8,368 nt of DNA from a candidate division NC10 bacterium CSP1-5 (GTDB lineage Bacteria; Methylomirabilota; Methylomirabilia; Methylomirabilales; CSP1-5). The translations under genes and the position numbers were made by a program. The notes under the pieces are model-generated. The model saw only the letters and a list, made by a program, of their open reading frames with translations. It had not been told where the DNA came from and ran no database searches. Shown piece by piece: positions 1 to 7,000 of the stretch (its first letter is position 1; each line of letters begins with the position of its first letter). The stretch covers positions 1-8,368 of the forward strand of contig LDXR01000034.1 in the NCBI GenBank assembly GCA_001443495.1, read 5' to 3'.

Positions 1-18
1 ATTGGGAATGTATCGCAT
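1..18 (-). CDS. gcvPA: Glycine dehydrogenase (decarboxylating) subunit 1, 5' end only
   Basis: Only six codons are inside the window, reading MRYIPN from an ATG at 18-16. Its A is the last base of the gcvH TGA stop (TGATG), so translation is probably coupled. MRYIPN followed by a PLP-enzyme body is a typical start of the N-terminal half of split-type P protein, which with GcvPB decarboxylates glycine and loads the aminomethyl group onto lipoyl-GcvH. The gene order gcvT-gcvH-gcvPA is a common one for split-type systems. The identification rests on six residues plus operon context. The main alternative would be an unrelated gene starting in the same coupled position, which is less likely. Confidence 0.72.
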
Positions 19-413
19 CAGTGCCCTCCTCCAGCTTTCTTCAGGTACGCGGTGTACTCCGAAGCGGAGAGGAGATTGTTCAGTTCCTTGGAGTTGGCGA
101 TCTTCACCAGGATCATCCAGCCTCCGCTGTAGGGGTCGGCGTTGACGAGCTCCGGCTTCCGCTCGAGCTCACCATTGACCTCTACCACCTCCCCGCCGAC
201 CGGAGAGAAGAGATCGGAGACCGCCTTCACCGATTCCACCACCCCGAAGGTTTCCATCTGGCGTAGCTTCCGTGCCTTCTTCGGCAGCTCGACGAACACC
301 ACATCCCCCAGCTGATCCTGAGCATAGTGGGTGATCCCGACGCGTCCTTTATCCCCCTCGACCTTGACCCATTCGTGTTCCCGGGTGTACTTGAGCCCCT
401 CCGGTACGCTCAT
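18..413 (-). CDS. gcvH: Glycine cleavage system H protein
   Basis: This 131-residue cytoplasmic lipoyl carrier shuttles the aminomethyl intermediate between the P, T and L proteins of the glycine cleavage system. The N-terminal stretch YTREHEWVKVEG is typical of the family. So are GITHYAQDQLGDVVFVELP (26-44) and the lipoylation motif ESVKAVSDLFSP, which puts the lipoyl-lysine at K63. The length is normal for bacterial GcvH. The ATG at 413 is preceded by a good ribosome-binding site (GGAGGG, plus-strand 418-423, four bases away). The gene lies 90 bases after gcvT in the same orientation, and its TGA overlaps the next start (gcvPA). The C-terminus ends in a short glycine-rich tail (KKAGGGH). 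No key residue is missing, so the protein should be functional if a lipoate ligase or LipB/LipA is present elsewhere. Confidence 0.97.
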   Translation of the reverse strand: MSVPEGLKYTREHEWVKVEGDKGRVGITHYAQDQLGDVVFVELPKKARKLRQMETFGVVESVKAVSDLFSPVGGEVVEVNGELERKPELVNADPYSGGWMILVKIANSKELNNLLSASEYTAYLKKAGGGH

Positions 414-428
414 AATGCCCTCCGATTG

Positions 429-501
429 GTTCAGAGTTCAGGGTTCAGAGTTCAGGGTCAAAGGCTCAGGGTCCATGAACCATGAACCCTCAACCATGAA
501 C
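429..501. repeat. Heptanucleotide-period repeat between gcvT and gcvH
   Basis: About ten successive seven-base units fill nearly the whole 90-base gcvT-gcvH gap. They begin with alternating GTTCAGA and GTTCAGG (429-456) and drift through GTCAAAG, GCTCAGG and GTCCATG. They finish as AACCATG, AACCCTC and AACCATG (478-498). The second family resembles the inverse complement of the first, so the tract can fold back: AGGGTTCA at 440-447 is perfectly complementary to TGAACCCT at 483-490. It starts just beyond the gcvH ribosome-binding site and stops at the gcvT stop codon. It resembles the short tandemly repeated heptamers known from cyanobacterial intergenic regions, but that comparison is by form only. 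Confidence 0.85.
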
Positions 502-503
502 TG

Positions 504-1610
504 CTATCTCTTTCGTTTGTAGAAGGGGGTAGGAACGATCCTGGCCCGGACCGGCTCGGCCCGAACCAGGATGTCGACTTCGGTCCCGATCTTGGCATGC
601 GCGACGGCGACGTACCCCAGCCCGATGTTTCTACCCAGGGTCGGAGAGGGGCCACCGCTGGTGACTTCCCCGATCTCTTGGCCGTCCTTGACGACCTTAT
701 AATGAGAGCGGGCGATTCCGCGGCCCACCATCTCGAACCCCACGAGTTTCCGTTTGAGCCCCGCCGCCTGCTGTTTCTGGAGTGCCGCCCGGCCGACGAA
801 CTCCCCCTTCTCGAACTTGACGATCCAGCCGAGATCCGCCTCCAGGACCGTGTGTTTGTCGTCGATATCATTGCCGTACAGCGCCATCTTGGCCTCGAGG
901 CGGAGGGTATCCCTGGCCCCGAGACCTGCCGGGATCACCCCGTACGGTTTCCCCACCTCCAGGAGGCGCCACCAGAGGGTCTCTGCGTGACGGGGATCGA
1001 GATAGATCTCGAACCCATCTTCTCCCGTGTACCCGGTCCGGGAGATGATCGCGTCCACGTCCAGCACCTTCCCCCGCTGGAACCAGTAATATCGGATCTG
1101 GCCGAGATCGCCCCGGGTGAGCTTCTGGAGGATCTCGGGTGCCCTGGGGCCCTGCACAGCGACGAGGGCCGTTTCGTCACTCATATTCCTGACCTCCGCC
1201 CGCCCCTTGACCCGCTCCGCAATCCAGGCATGGTCCTTCTCGATATTGGAGGCGTTGACGGTGAGCATATAGTGGTCGTCGGCCAGCTTATACACCGTCA
1301 GGTCGTCCACGAACGTCCCGTTGTCGTAACACAGCGCCGCATACTGGACCTGGCCCACCTGAAGCTTCGAGGCATCGCTCGTCACGAGGGACTGCACCGC
1401 GGCCAGGGCGGACGGGCCCGTGAGTTCGATCTCGCCCATGTGGCTGATGTCGAAGAGGCCGGCAGACCCCCGCACGGCGCGGTGCTCGTCCAGGATGCCC
1501 GAGTACTGCACCGGCATGTCCCACCCGCCGAAGGGAACCATGCGGGCTCCCATCTGCCGGTGGACCGCATTCAACGGGGTTTTCTTGAGATCCGCCTGGG
1601 ATGGGTCCAT
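504..1610 (-). CDS. gcvT: Aminomethyltransferase (glycine cleavage system T protein)
   Basis: This 368-residue enzyme transfers the methylene group from aminomethyl-lipoyl-GcvH to tetrahydrofolate, giving 5,10-methylene-THF and ammonia. The N-terminal folate-binding barrel shows TPLNAVHRQMGARMVPFGGWDMPVQY (11-36) and SGLFDISHMGEIELTG (49-65, with small variations). The DDL motif around D102/D103 holds the catalytic aspartate of the family. RTGYTGEDGFEIY lies at 191-203 and GLGARDTLRLEA at 229-240. The C-terminal domain has GEVTSGGPSPTLGRNIGLGYV (314-334). The frame is open to a more distal ATG at 1685. The ATG at 1610 is preferred because GAGGAGGA lies five bases before it and because the homologous part starts just after it. 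First gene of the operon, transcribed towards gcvH. Length and motifs are normal. Confidence 0.97.
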   Translation of the reverse strand: MDPSQADLKKTPLNAVHRQMGARMVPFGGWDMPVQYSGILDEHRAVRGSAGLFDISHMGEIELTGPSALAAVQSLVTSDASKLQVGQVQYAALCYDNGTFVDDLTVYKLADDHYMLTVNASNIEKDHAWIAERVKGRAEVRNMSDETALVAVQGPRAPEILQKLTRGDLGQIRYYWFQRGKVLDVDAIISRTGYTGEDGFEIYLDPRHAETLWWRLLEVGKPYGVIPAGLGARDTLRLEAKMALYGNDIDDKHTVLEADLGWIVKFEKGEFVGRAALQKQQAAGLKRKLVGFEMVGRGIARSHYKVVKDGQEIGEVTSGGPSPTLGRNIGLGYVAVAHAKIGTEVDILVRAEPVRARIVPTPFYKRKR

Positions 1611-1615
1611 GATCT

Positions 1616-1644
1616 TCCTCCTCGGTCGAGGCGGGGAAGGAGGA
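1616..1644 (-). promoter_or_regulatory. gcvT ribosome-binding site with a sequestering stem-loop
   Basis: On the minus strand the ribosome-binding site GAGGAGGA (plus-strand 1616-1623) can pair over eight positions, one of them a G-U pair, with TCCTCCTT (1637-1644) across a 13-base loop. If it forms in the leader RNA it hides the complete Shine-Dalgarno sequence of gcvT. A smaller competing CCTC/GAGG hairpin lies inside. The pairing is seen directly. A role in translational control is inference, since purine-rich binding sites often find chance partners. Confidence 0.45.
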
Positions 1645-1708
1645 CGACACACGACTCGTGACAGGGCAAAGCTCGATATGGGCAAAACAGGGGGGTAATG
1701 TCGGGCGG

Positions 1709-1737
1709 ATTATACCCCGGGGGTCCCGGCTTGGCAA
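1709..1737 (-). promoter_or_regulatory. Sigma70-type promoter of the gcvT-gcvH-gcvPA operon
   Basis: Reading the minus strand, the -35 box is TTGCCA (1737-1732, five of six consensus bases) and the -10 box is a perfect TATAAT (1714-1709), with an optimal 17-base spacer. Transcription would start near 1702, giving a leader of about 90 bases before the gcvT ATG. The spacer is unusually GC-rich and contains CCCCGGGG. No other promoter of this quality is visible before gcvT. Confidence 0.75.
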
Positions 1738-1739
1738 GC
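1729..1739. promoter_or_regulatory. Short palindrome overlapping the gcvT -35 box (possible operator)
   Basis: GCTTG-G-CAAGC is a perfect five-base inverted repeat around one central base, and it covers the whole -35 box of the gcvT promoter. A dimeric repressor bound here would block the polymerase. The site is short and no known regulator consensus is recognised, so the operator role is only a suggestion. Confidence 0.25.
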
Positions 1740-1763
1740 GAGAAAATGCTCTGACAAAAACTC

Positions 1764-1792
1764 TTTACCCTTCCACGGCAAGGCTTTATACT
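1764..1792 (+). promoter_or_regulatory. Sigma70-type promoter of the PAS-GAF sensor gene
   Basis: TTTACC (1764-1769) and TATACT (1787-1792) are separated by 17 bases, matching four and five of six consensus positions. The predicted start near 1799 leaves an untranslated leader of about 120 bases. It is the best plus-strand promoter in the gap, and it lies downstream of the most distal in-frame ATG (1658), which supports the later start at 1919. Confidence 0.6.
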
Positions 1793-1904
1793 TGTGACGG
1801 TCAAGGCCTGCCAGGCTCATTCAATGCGGCTAATACGGCTCGTGGTCGATGGCGTGCGAGCGGGGAGATTCACAGGGTGATCACTGCGTTCTGTCGTGCC
1901 AACC

Positions 1905-1910
1905 AGGAGG
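1905..1910 (+). promoter_or_regulatory. Ribosome-binding site deciding the sensor start
   Basis: A full AGGAGG sits eight bases before the ATG at 1919. Translation from that ATG begins directly with a signal-peptide-like sequence, which together fix this start over the open frame further upstream. Confidence 0.85.
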
Positions 1911-1918
1911 GCTCATCG

Positions 1919-4030
1919 ATGCCTCAGGCGTTCACTCGCGGTGCTGTTCTATGCTGCCTTCTGCTGGCGACTGCTCCCGCGGCCTTCGCCGCGGAGAGCC
2001 GACCCCCCCTTCCCCCCGGACTCCAGACGGCCAGCCTCGCGGAACCACTGGTCCGCGAGGCAGAGATGATCGCCGTATTTCTCGTGGTGGGGTTGATCGC
2101 CTTCATGGTGTTCGTCGTTCGGACGGCCCGGCGCATTGCCAAGGAGGCGGTGGCGGCCAACCGAGACCTGCACGACAAAATCGTCGAATTGAAACGGGCG
2201 GGGGAGACACTCTCGCGATTGGTGGCGATCGTGGAGTCCTCGGATGACGCGATCATCGGCAAGACGCCCGACGGCGTCATCGTCAGCTGGAACCCGGGTG
2301 CCGAGAGGATCTACGGCTACGCGGAAGAGGAGGTGATCGGGCAGCGGGTCTCTCTCCTGGTCCCGCCCGAGCGTCCCGATGAGGCCACGCAGATTCTCGA
2401 GAAGGTCAAGCGGGGGAAGCGGGTCGAGCATTTTGAAACCGTGCGAATGAGGAAAGACGGCACGCGCATCCATGTCTCCCTTTCCGTCTCCCCCATCAGG
2501 GACGCCACCGGCCAGATTACGGGCGCCTCCACGATTGCCCGGGACATCTCCGAGCACAAGCGGGCAGAGGAGGCGGTGCGGCAAAGCGAGGAACGCTATC
2601 GGGACCTGGTGGAACACAGCGAGATTCTGATCTGTACCCATGATCCGGAGGGGAAATTGCTGACGGTCAACCGGGCCATGGTCCGGCACTTGGGCTATGA
2701 GCAGGCGGAAGAATTGCTCGGGCGCCGGCTCAGTGATTTCCTCGGCTCGGATGTGGTCGGTCTGTTCGATGCCTACCTCGACAAGGCCCTGAAGGAAGGG
2801 TATGCCGAGGGGTTCATGAAGGTCCTGACCCGGGGCGGGGAGGAAAGGGTCCTGGAGTACCGCAATTCTCTCCGGACCGAAGACCTGGCGGAGCCGATCG
2901 TGCGCGTCGTCGCCCTCGATGTCACGGAGCGCATGCGGGCGGAGAGAGAGCTGGGAAAGCGAACGAAGCAGGTGCAGGCGCTCCGGGCCATGACCTTGGA
3001 AATCACCAGGGAGCTGGACTGTAAGACCCTCCTGGGCCTCATCACGCGGCGGGCGGCAACGCTGGTGGGAGTCGTGTCGGGTGCGGTCTATCTCTGGGAC
3101 GACACGGCACAGGTCCTCTCGGCGGAGGCCGTGTACAGCCTCGGGGAGTGGACGCGAGGGAAATCCCTCAGGCTGGGAGAGGAGCTCGTGGGGGCAGTGG
3201 CCCAGCGCCGCCAGGGGGTGATGGTGAGCGACTATGACACCTCGCCATACGCCAGTTCCCTTATCGTGGAGCGGGGCCGGTTCACCGCCGCGCTCGCCGA
3301 GCCCCTGCTCTACCACGACCGGCTGGTGGGCGTGCTCACCATCAACAACGAGGGGACCTGGCATTATTTTACGGATGAGGACCGCGATCTCCTCGCCCTC
3401 TTCGCCGCCCAGGCCGCCATCGCCATCGAGAACGCCCGGCTCTTCTCCGACCTGGCGAACTCGAAGGGGCGGCTCGAGGAGCTCTACAGCCTGGGCCTAG
3501 CCATGCAGGAGCGCCGGTCGCTCCAGGCAAATCTCGACCTCATCTTGAAGGGCGCGCAGACGGTGCTCGGCTTTGACCGGATGAACGTCCTGCTGGCCGA
3601 CCCCGAAGGCAAGCGGCTCACGGCCGTGGCGAGCCTGGGCACCGACGAGCCGCTTGAACAGATCTCCGTTCCCGTTGGACCGGAGGGAGGGGGAATCGTG
3701 AAGGCCTTCCTGGAGCGGAAGGACATCGCGTGGGACGGCTCCGGTGCGGTGCCCGAGGAGTGGCGCCTCGCCCCTCCCTACTCCGAGATCAAGGCGTTCC
3801 GCTCGCGCCGCTTCGTGATCGTGCCCCTCATCGTCAGAGGGGTGGCGATCGGGGTCCTGGGCGCCGACAACAAAGTCAGCCAAAAGGCCATCCCCCCAGA
3901 AACGATCCAGCTCCTCAAGATCTTCGCCGCCCAGGCCGCCATCGCCATCGAGAACGCCCGGCTCGATGAGGAGCTGAGGGGGTACGCACAGGAGCTGGAC
4001 CGCAGGAAGCAGGGAACGAAAAAGGGCTAA
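1919..4030 (+). CDS. Membrane-anchored PAS-PAS-GAF-GAF sensor protein without output domain
   Basis: The product has 703 residues. A signal-peptide-like N-terminus (hydrophobic LCCLLLATAPAAFA, about 10-24) is followed by roughly 25 exposed residues. A membrane helix (about 50-67) comes next, then a charged linker helix leading into the cytoplasm. PAS domain 1 spans about 97-212 (SSDDAIIGKTPDGVIVSWN, then the PAC-like RKDGTRIHVSLSVSPIRD). PAS domain 2 spans about 220-338. GAF domain 1 (about 356-507) and GAF domain 2 (about 522-682) each end in FAAQAAIAIENARL. The protein stops about 20 residues after GAF 2, where a histidine kinase or GGDEF module would normally follow, so no enzymatic output is visible. 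It may signal through a partner or be a truncated kinase. No cofactor-binding residues could be assigned, so the ligand is unknown. It is transcribed divergently from gcvT, and its TAA overlaps the dabA stop tail to tail. Confidence 0.88.
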   Translation: MPQAFTRGAVLCCLLLATAPAAFAAESRPPLPPGLQTASLAEPLVREAEMIAVFLVVGLIAFMVFVVRTARRIAKEAVAANRDLHDKIVELKRAGETLSRLVAIVESSDDAIIGKTPDGVIVSWNPGAERIYGYAEEEVIGQRVSLLVPPERPDEATQILEKVKRGKRVEHFETVRMRKDGTRIHVSLSVSPIRDATGQITGASTIARDISEHKRAEEAVRQSEERYRDLVEHSEILICTHDPEGKLLTVNRAMVRHLGYEQAEELLGRRLSDFLGSDVVGLFDAYLDKALKEGYAEGFMKVLTRGGEERVLEYRNSLRTEDLAEPIVRVVALDVTERMRAERELGKRTKQVQALRAMTLEITRELDCKTLLGLITRRAATLVGVVSGAVYLWDDTAQVLSAEAVYSLGEWTRGKSLRLGEELVGAVAQRRQGVMVSDYDTSPYASSLIVERGRFTAALAEPLLYHDRLVGVLTINNEGTWHYFTDEDRDLLALFAAQAAIAIENARLFSDLANSKGRLEELYSLGLAMQERRSLQANLDLILKGAQTVLGFDRMNVLLADPEGKRLTAVASLGTDEPLEQISVPVGPEGGGIVKAFLERKDIAWDGSGAVPEEWRLAPPYSEIKAFRSRRFVIVPLIVRGVAIGVLGADNKVSQKAIPPETIQLLKIFAAQAAIAIENARLDEELRGYAQELDRRKQGTKKG
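3399..3442 (+). repeat. 44-base direct repeat, copy 1 (end of GAF domain 1)
   Basis: These 44 bases are identical to 3921-3964 and encode FAAQAAIAIENARL, the last helix of GAF domain 1. The copies are 522 bases apart, exactly 174 codons, so they share a reading frame. The rest of the two GAF domains is clearly diverged at DNA level. Confidence 0.95.
3921..3964 (+). repeat. 44-base direct repeat, copy 2 (end of GAF domain 2)
   Basis: Second exact copy of the segment at 3399-3442, encoding the last helix of GAF domain 2. Recombination between the copies would remove or duplicate one GAF domain without breaking the frame. Confidence 0.95.
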
Positions 4031-4061
4031 ACGAGACCGCAGGCGCCTGCGCCCTCTCTCG
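4019..4061 (-). terminator. Probable intrinsic terminator of the dabA transcript, embedded in both convergent coding ends
   Basis: A perfect 14-base palindrome (CGCAGGCGCCTGCG, 4038-4051) lies in the last codons of dabA. Outer arms CGAGA (4032-4036) and TCTCG (4057-4061) extend it with an asymmetric internal loop. In the dabA direction the hairpin is followed by TTTAGCCCTTTTT, whose final T-run is the complement of the lysine codons ending the sensor gene (4019-4023). In the plus direction no T-run follows, so it would serve dabA rather than the sensor. The spacing between hairpin and T-run is not ideal. Confidence 0.45.
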
Positions 4062-7000
4062 GCTCAAGACTCTGCCAGACCCCATCCCGCGTATAACCCA
4101 GGAAGTCCCCGGTCTGCGGATTCCAGGCGATCAAATGCGCCCACTGATTTTCAAACAAGTCCTTCAGGACTTTGTACTGCGCGATGATGGACCTTACCCG
4201 CGCCGGGTCTGCTTCGATAACCAGATGGGCCCGCATCGGCTCATGCAGGGGCGCCACGCCTTGAGCGGGTAACCCCGGTCGGAGATCACTCCCGGCCCCC
4301 TGCATCACCCCGATGAGGCCTACCACGTTGTGGATCGCCTTCGTCCCCGCCCCGAAGACACCGTTGATCCCGCTGTCCACGTAGGAAAAGTAGTAGTCCA
4401 AAGCGATCCCGCGCACCACCGGGACAAACGCGGCCATGATCTCCGCCAGGATGGACCCATCGGGATCTTGGTTTGGATTATAGGACTGGAGGTAGACGCG
4501 CCGGTCAAGGGAGAGCCCCCGGGTCCAGCCCCTTCGGCCGATCAGCATCACCGCACATCTGGCGTGACCCCACTCGGGATACACCTGGGCCCAGTCCACG
4601 CTTCGAGTGTGCACGTGGCGGAGCGCCTCTTCCGGGGTCGGATTTTCTGGCGCAAGGGGGAGGTGCCGGCAACGCTCCTGAGCGTGCCCTCCGCAGGCCT
4701 GAATGCAATCGTGCGCCAGGCGCCGAAACTCCTCCCGATGGGTGGGCGGGAGCTCTTCGGTATCGAAATACGTAAAGCGGTCGGCCGCCGTGTCATGTTC
4801 CGCCCCAAGGAAATAGGTGTCCTCCTGGATGCGTATCCCGCGCTCGGCCAGCACGGCTCGTACCTGAGGACTATTCAGCATGGCGGCGATCGCGCGACCG
4901 TTGGGCCCTCCCCGGCTGCCCCCGCAGGCCCCGCAGTGATACGCGGCCGCGTACGGATTATTTTCCGTGGTTGACCCGTGCCCGCAGAAGAGAATCAGGC
5001 GCGCGAAGTTGTCAGTCAGCCCGATCATCCGCAATTGCGCCTCGACCAGATCGACCTGCTCTTTGAGCGAAAAGCCCAGGGCGCCGAACTCCGCGAGTCG
5101 AGCGGCATGGTGGCGAGCATCCAGGCCGTTTGCTCGCAGCTCGTCAATCAGGGCCAGCTCCTCTCGCGTTTCGTCCTCCGTCGGCCTATCGACGCGGAGA
5201 GAGGTCCGCACGGGGGGGATGAGCGTGTCACGGAGGGTCGCCGTCAGGACGCGCGAGGACCGGGGGAGCAGGGTTCTGCCCATGACGGTGATTCCGAAGG
5301 GAACTCCCAAGAGATCGATCAGGGAGTAGGCCGTCGCAAAGTTGGTTTCGAGGCGATGGTAGATCCCGTGCAGCGCCTCTTTCCACTTCTTCCGGTATGT
5401 GTGGCGCGCCTCCCGAGTGCCCTGGCCCGCGTGGAGCCCTTCGACCACCGTGTGCCTAGGGTCGATGGGGATGGGGCACGATGGCTTCGCGATCCCGGTC
5501 GCGAGGGGGCGCAGGATCATCGGCATGGTGAAAAAGCCGGCGGTCCCTAAGGTCTCGTATTCCTCGCTCTGGGCCTCCACATGGCGTCGGATGCCCTCTT
5601 CCCGCATATCGAGGCAAAAGATCAGCTGGGCCCGCGGCCGGCCTTTTCGCTCGGGTATCTGCCGATGACGGCTGAGCAGCGTCAAGAGCTGGTCCCGGTA
5701 GTGGGATTCAAACGCCTCAAGCCAGATGGGCCCATGGGTGGCTGGCGGCAGCTCATCGAGGAGACCAAGGAGCGTATTCGGCGCCTCGGGCGGAAGCGCT
5801 CGGATGTCCTCGGCCGACAGCCCCAAGATCTGGCCGAGGCGAAAGAGCCGCCAGGCATCGTGGTAGACCCTCTCGATCGCGTGGTGCTCTTCCCCTCCGC
5901 CCTCGCGGTCGGCGTAGAGCATCTCCGCAAACCGGAACCACTGGTCCTCGCGACTCAGGCCCCTCGCCCTCCGCATATCCCCGTAGCCCCGATGGGTGAA
6001 GGCGTCCCAGTTGAGGGCGATCCTCCCCTGGGCCGTTCGCACGATCCCGCCCGCCATGAGGTCCGGCAAGCCCCCTGCCACAGCCTGGGATCGGGCAACG
6101 TACTCGCCCGGGTGGGCCAGGAAGTAGGCGGTGAGCGCCGGGACTGTCCCCTCAATATCCCATTCCTCGCGGCAGAGGGTGAACACGAGCTCCACCTCAT
6201 AGAAGAGCCGCACGGCCAGATACTGGGTGAGATCGATCGGATGATGCTGCTGCATTTCGTAGATCGGATGGGTCTCGCGCCACCCGATGATGCCGGCCCA
6301 GCCGGGGAGGGCGGCGAGGTGGAGGGTGAGATACTCGGTCCAGTACCTCTCCGGGACCCCCAGGGTCCGGAGGCTTTGGATCACGGCATCTTCCGGATGA
6401 GAAGGGAGCTGGCGAATTTTTTTGCTGGAGCCTTTGACCCCCAGGAACCAGCAGGTCAGATCCCGCTCGGCCACCTTCCGCCACGCCCCGTAAAATCCCC
6501 GCTCCCGGTCGGGCATCGGCCACCCGGCCAACCCCTCATCGAGGAAGGCGGCACACCATCGGATCATCTGGTCATTGATCGCCCCGGTGATGTGTGTCCC
6601 GGTGAGTCTGTGACACAACCCCCCCACCGTCCATTCCGGACCAATCCGCTCGATGTCCCGCTCCAGGGCTTCCCGGGCGCTCCGCACAAGGTCAGCGCGG
6701 AGGCCGCGCTGCGGCAATCCATCGCGCGCCACCGCGAGGACCTGGTGCAGCCTGGCCTCCGCCACGCGCGCTTCCTGATCCTGAAAGGCCACCGGGTCTG
6801 CGAGGCCGAGCTTCATCAGGACCGCAGCCCAGAGGGCCGAGACCGCATAGCGCTCGAGATCCTGCCGACAGTGACGCGCGATGGCCGGCAGGGTCCCTCC
6901 ACTCCCGAGCGATCGGCGTGGCAGGCTCCGGAGGAGCTGTCGTTCCTCGTGGAGCCACAGGGCTGCGAATTCTTCGCGCGTGACCGGGGCGTTCCGATCA

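Larger units (their letters stand above)
1611..1918. other. Divergent intergenic region between gcvT and the PAS-GAF sensor gene
   Basis: This 308-base non-coding stretch holds the control signals for both flanking genes. From left to right these are the gcvT ribosome-binding site with its pairing partner, an untranslated gcvT leader of about 90 bases, the gcvT promoter, and the sensor promoter. The remainder is a sensor leader of about 120 bases ending in a ribosome-binding site. The two -35 boxes face each other with 26 bases between them. I looked for the conserved core of a glycine riboswitch upstream of gcvT and did not find it. The sensor frame stays open through part of this region, but no homologous protein sequence is recognisable there. 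Confidence 0.8.

Noticed and set aside
429-501. CRISPR array in the gcvT-gcvH gap
   Set aside because: The units are seven bases in direct succession without spacers.
597-1661. 354-codon plus-strand frame opposite gcvT
   Set aside because: Antisense of a canonical gcvT; composition typical of a shadow frame.
1611-1685. N-terminal extension of gcvT from an ATG at 1685
   Set aside because: The extra 25 residues do not resemble T protein, and the ATG at 1610 has a strong ribosome-binding site.
1611-1702. Glycine riboswitch upstream of gcvT
   Set aside because: The leader is only about 90 bases and lacks the conserved glycine aptamer core.
1792-1804. Imperfect inverted repeat TTGTGAC-GGTCAA after the sensor -10 box
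   Set aside because: Short, imperfect and matching no known operator; chance is sufficient.
1658-1918. N-terminal extension of the sensor gene from an ATG at 1658
   Set aside because: The extension contains the predicted promoter, shows no homology, and would bury the signal peptide. AGGAGG precedes the ATG at 1919.
1949-3364. 471-codon minus-strand frame opposite the sensor gene
   Set aside because: The plus strand encodes clear PAS and GAF domains. The antisense product is rich in H, R and P without any family pattern.
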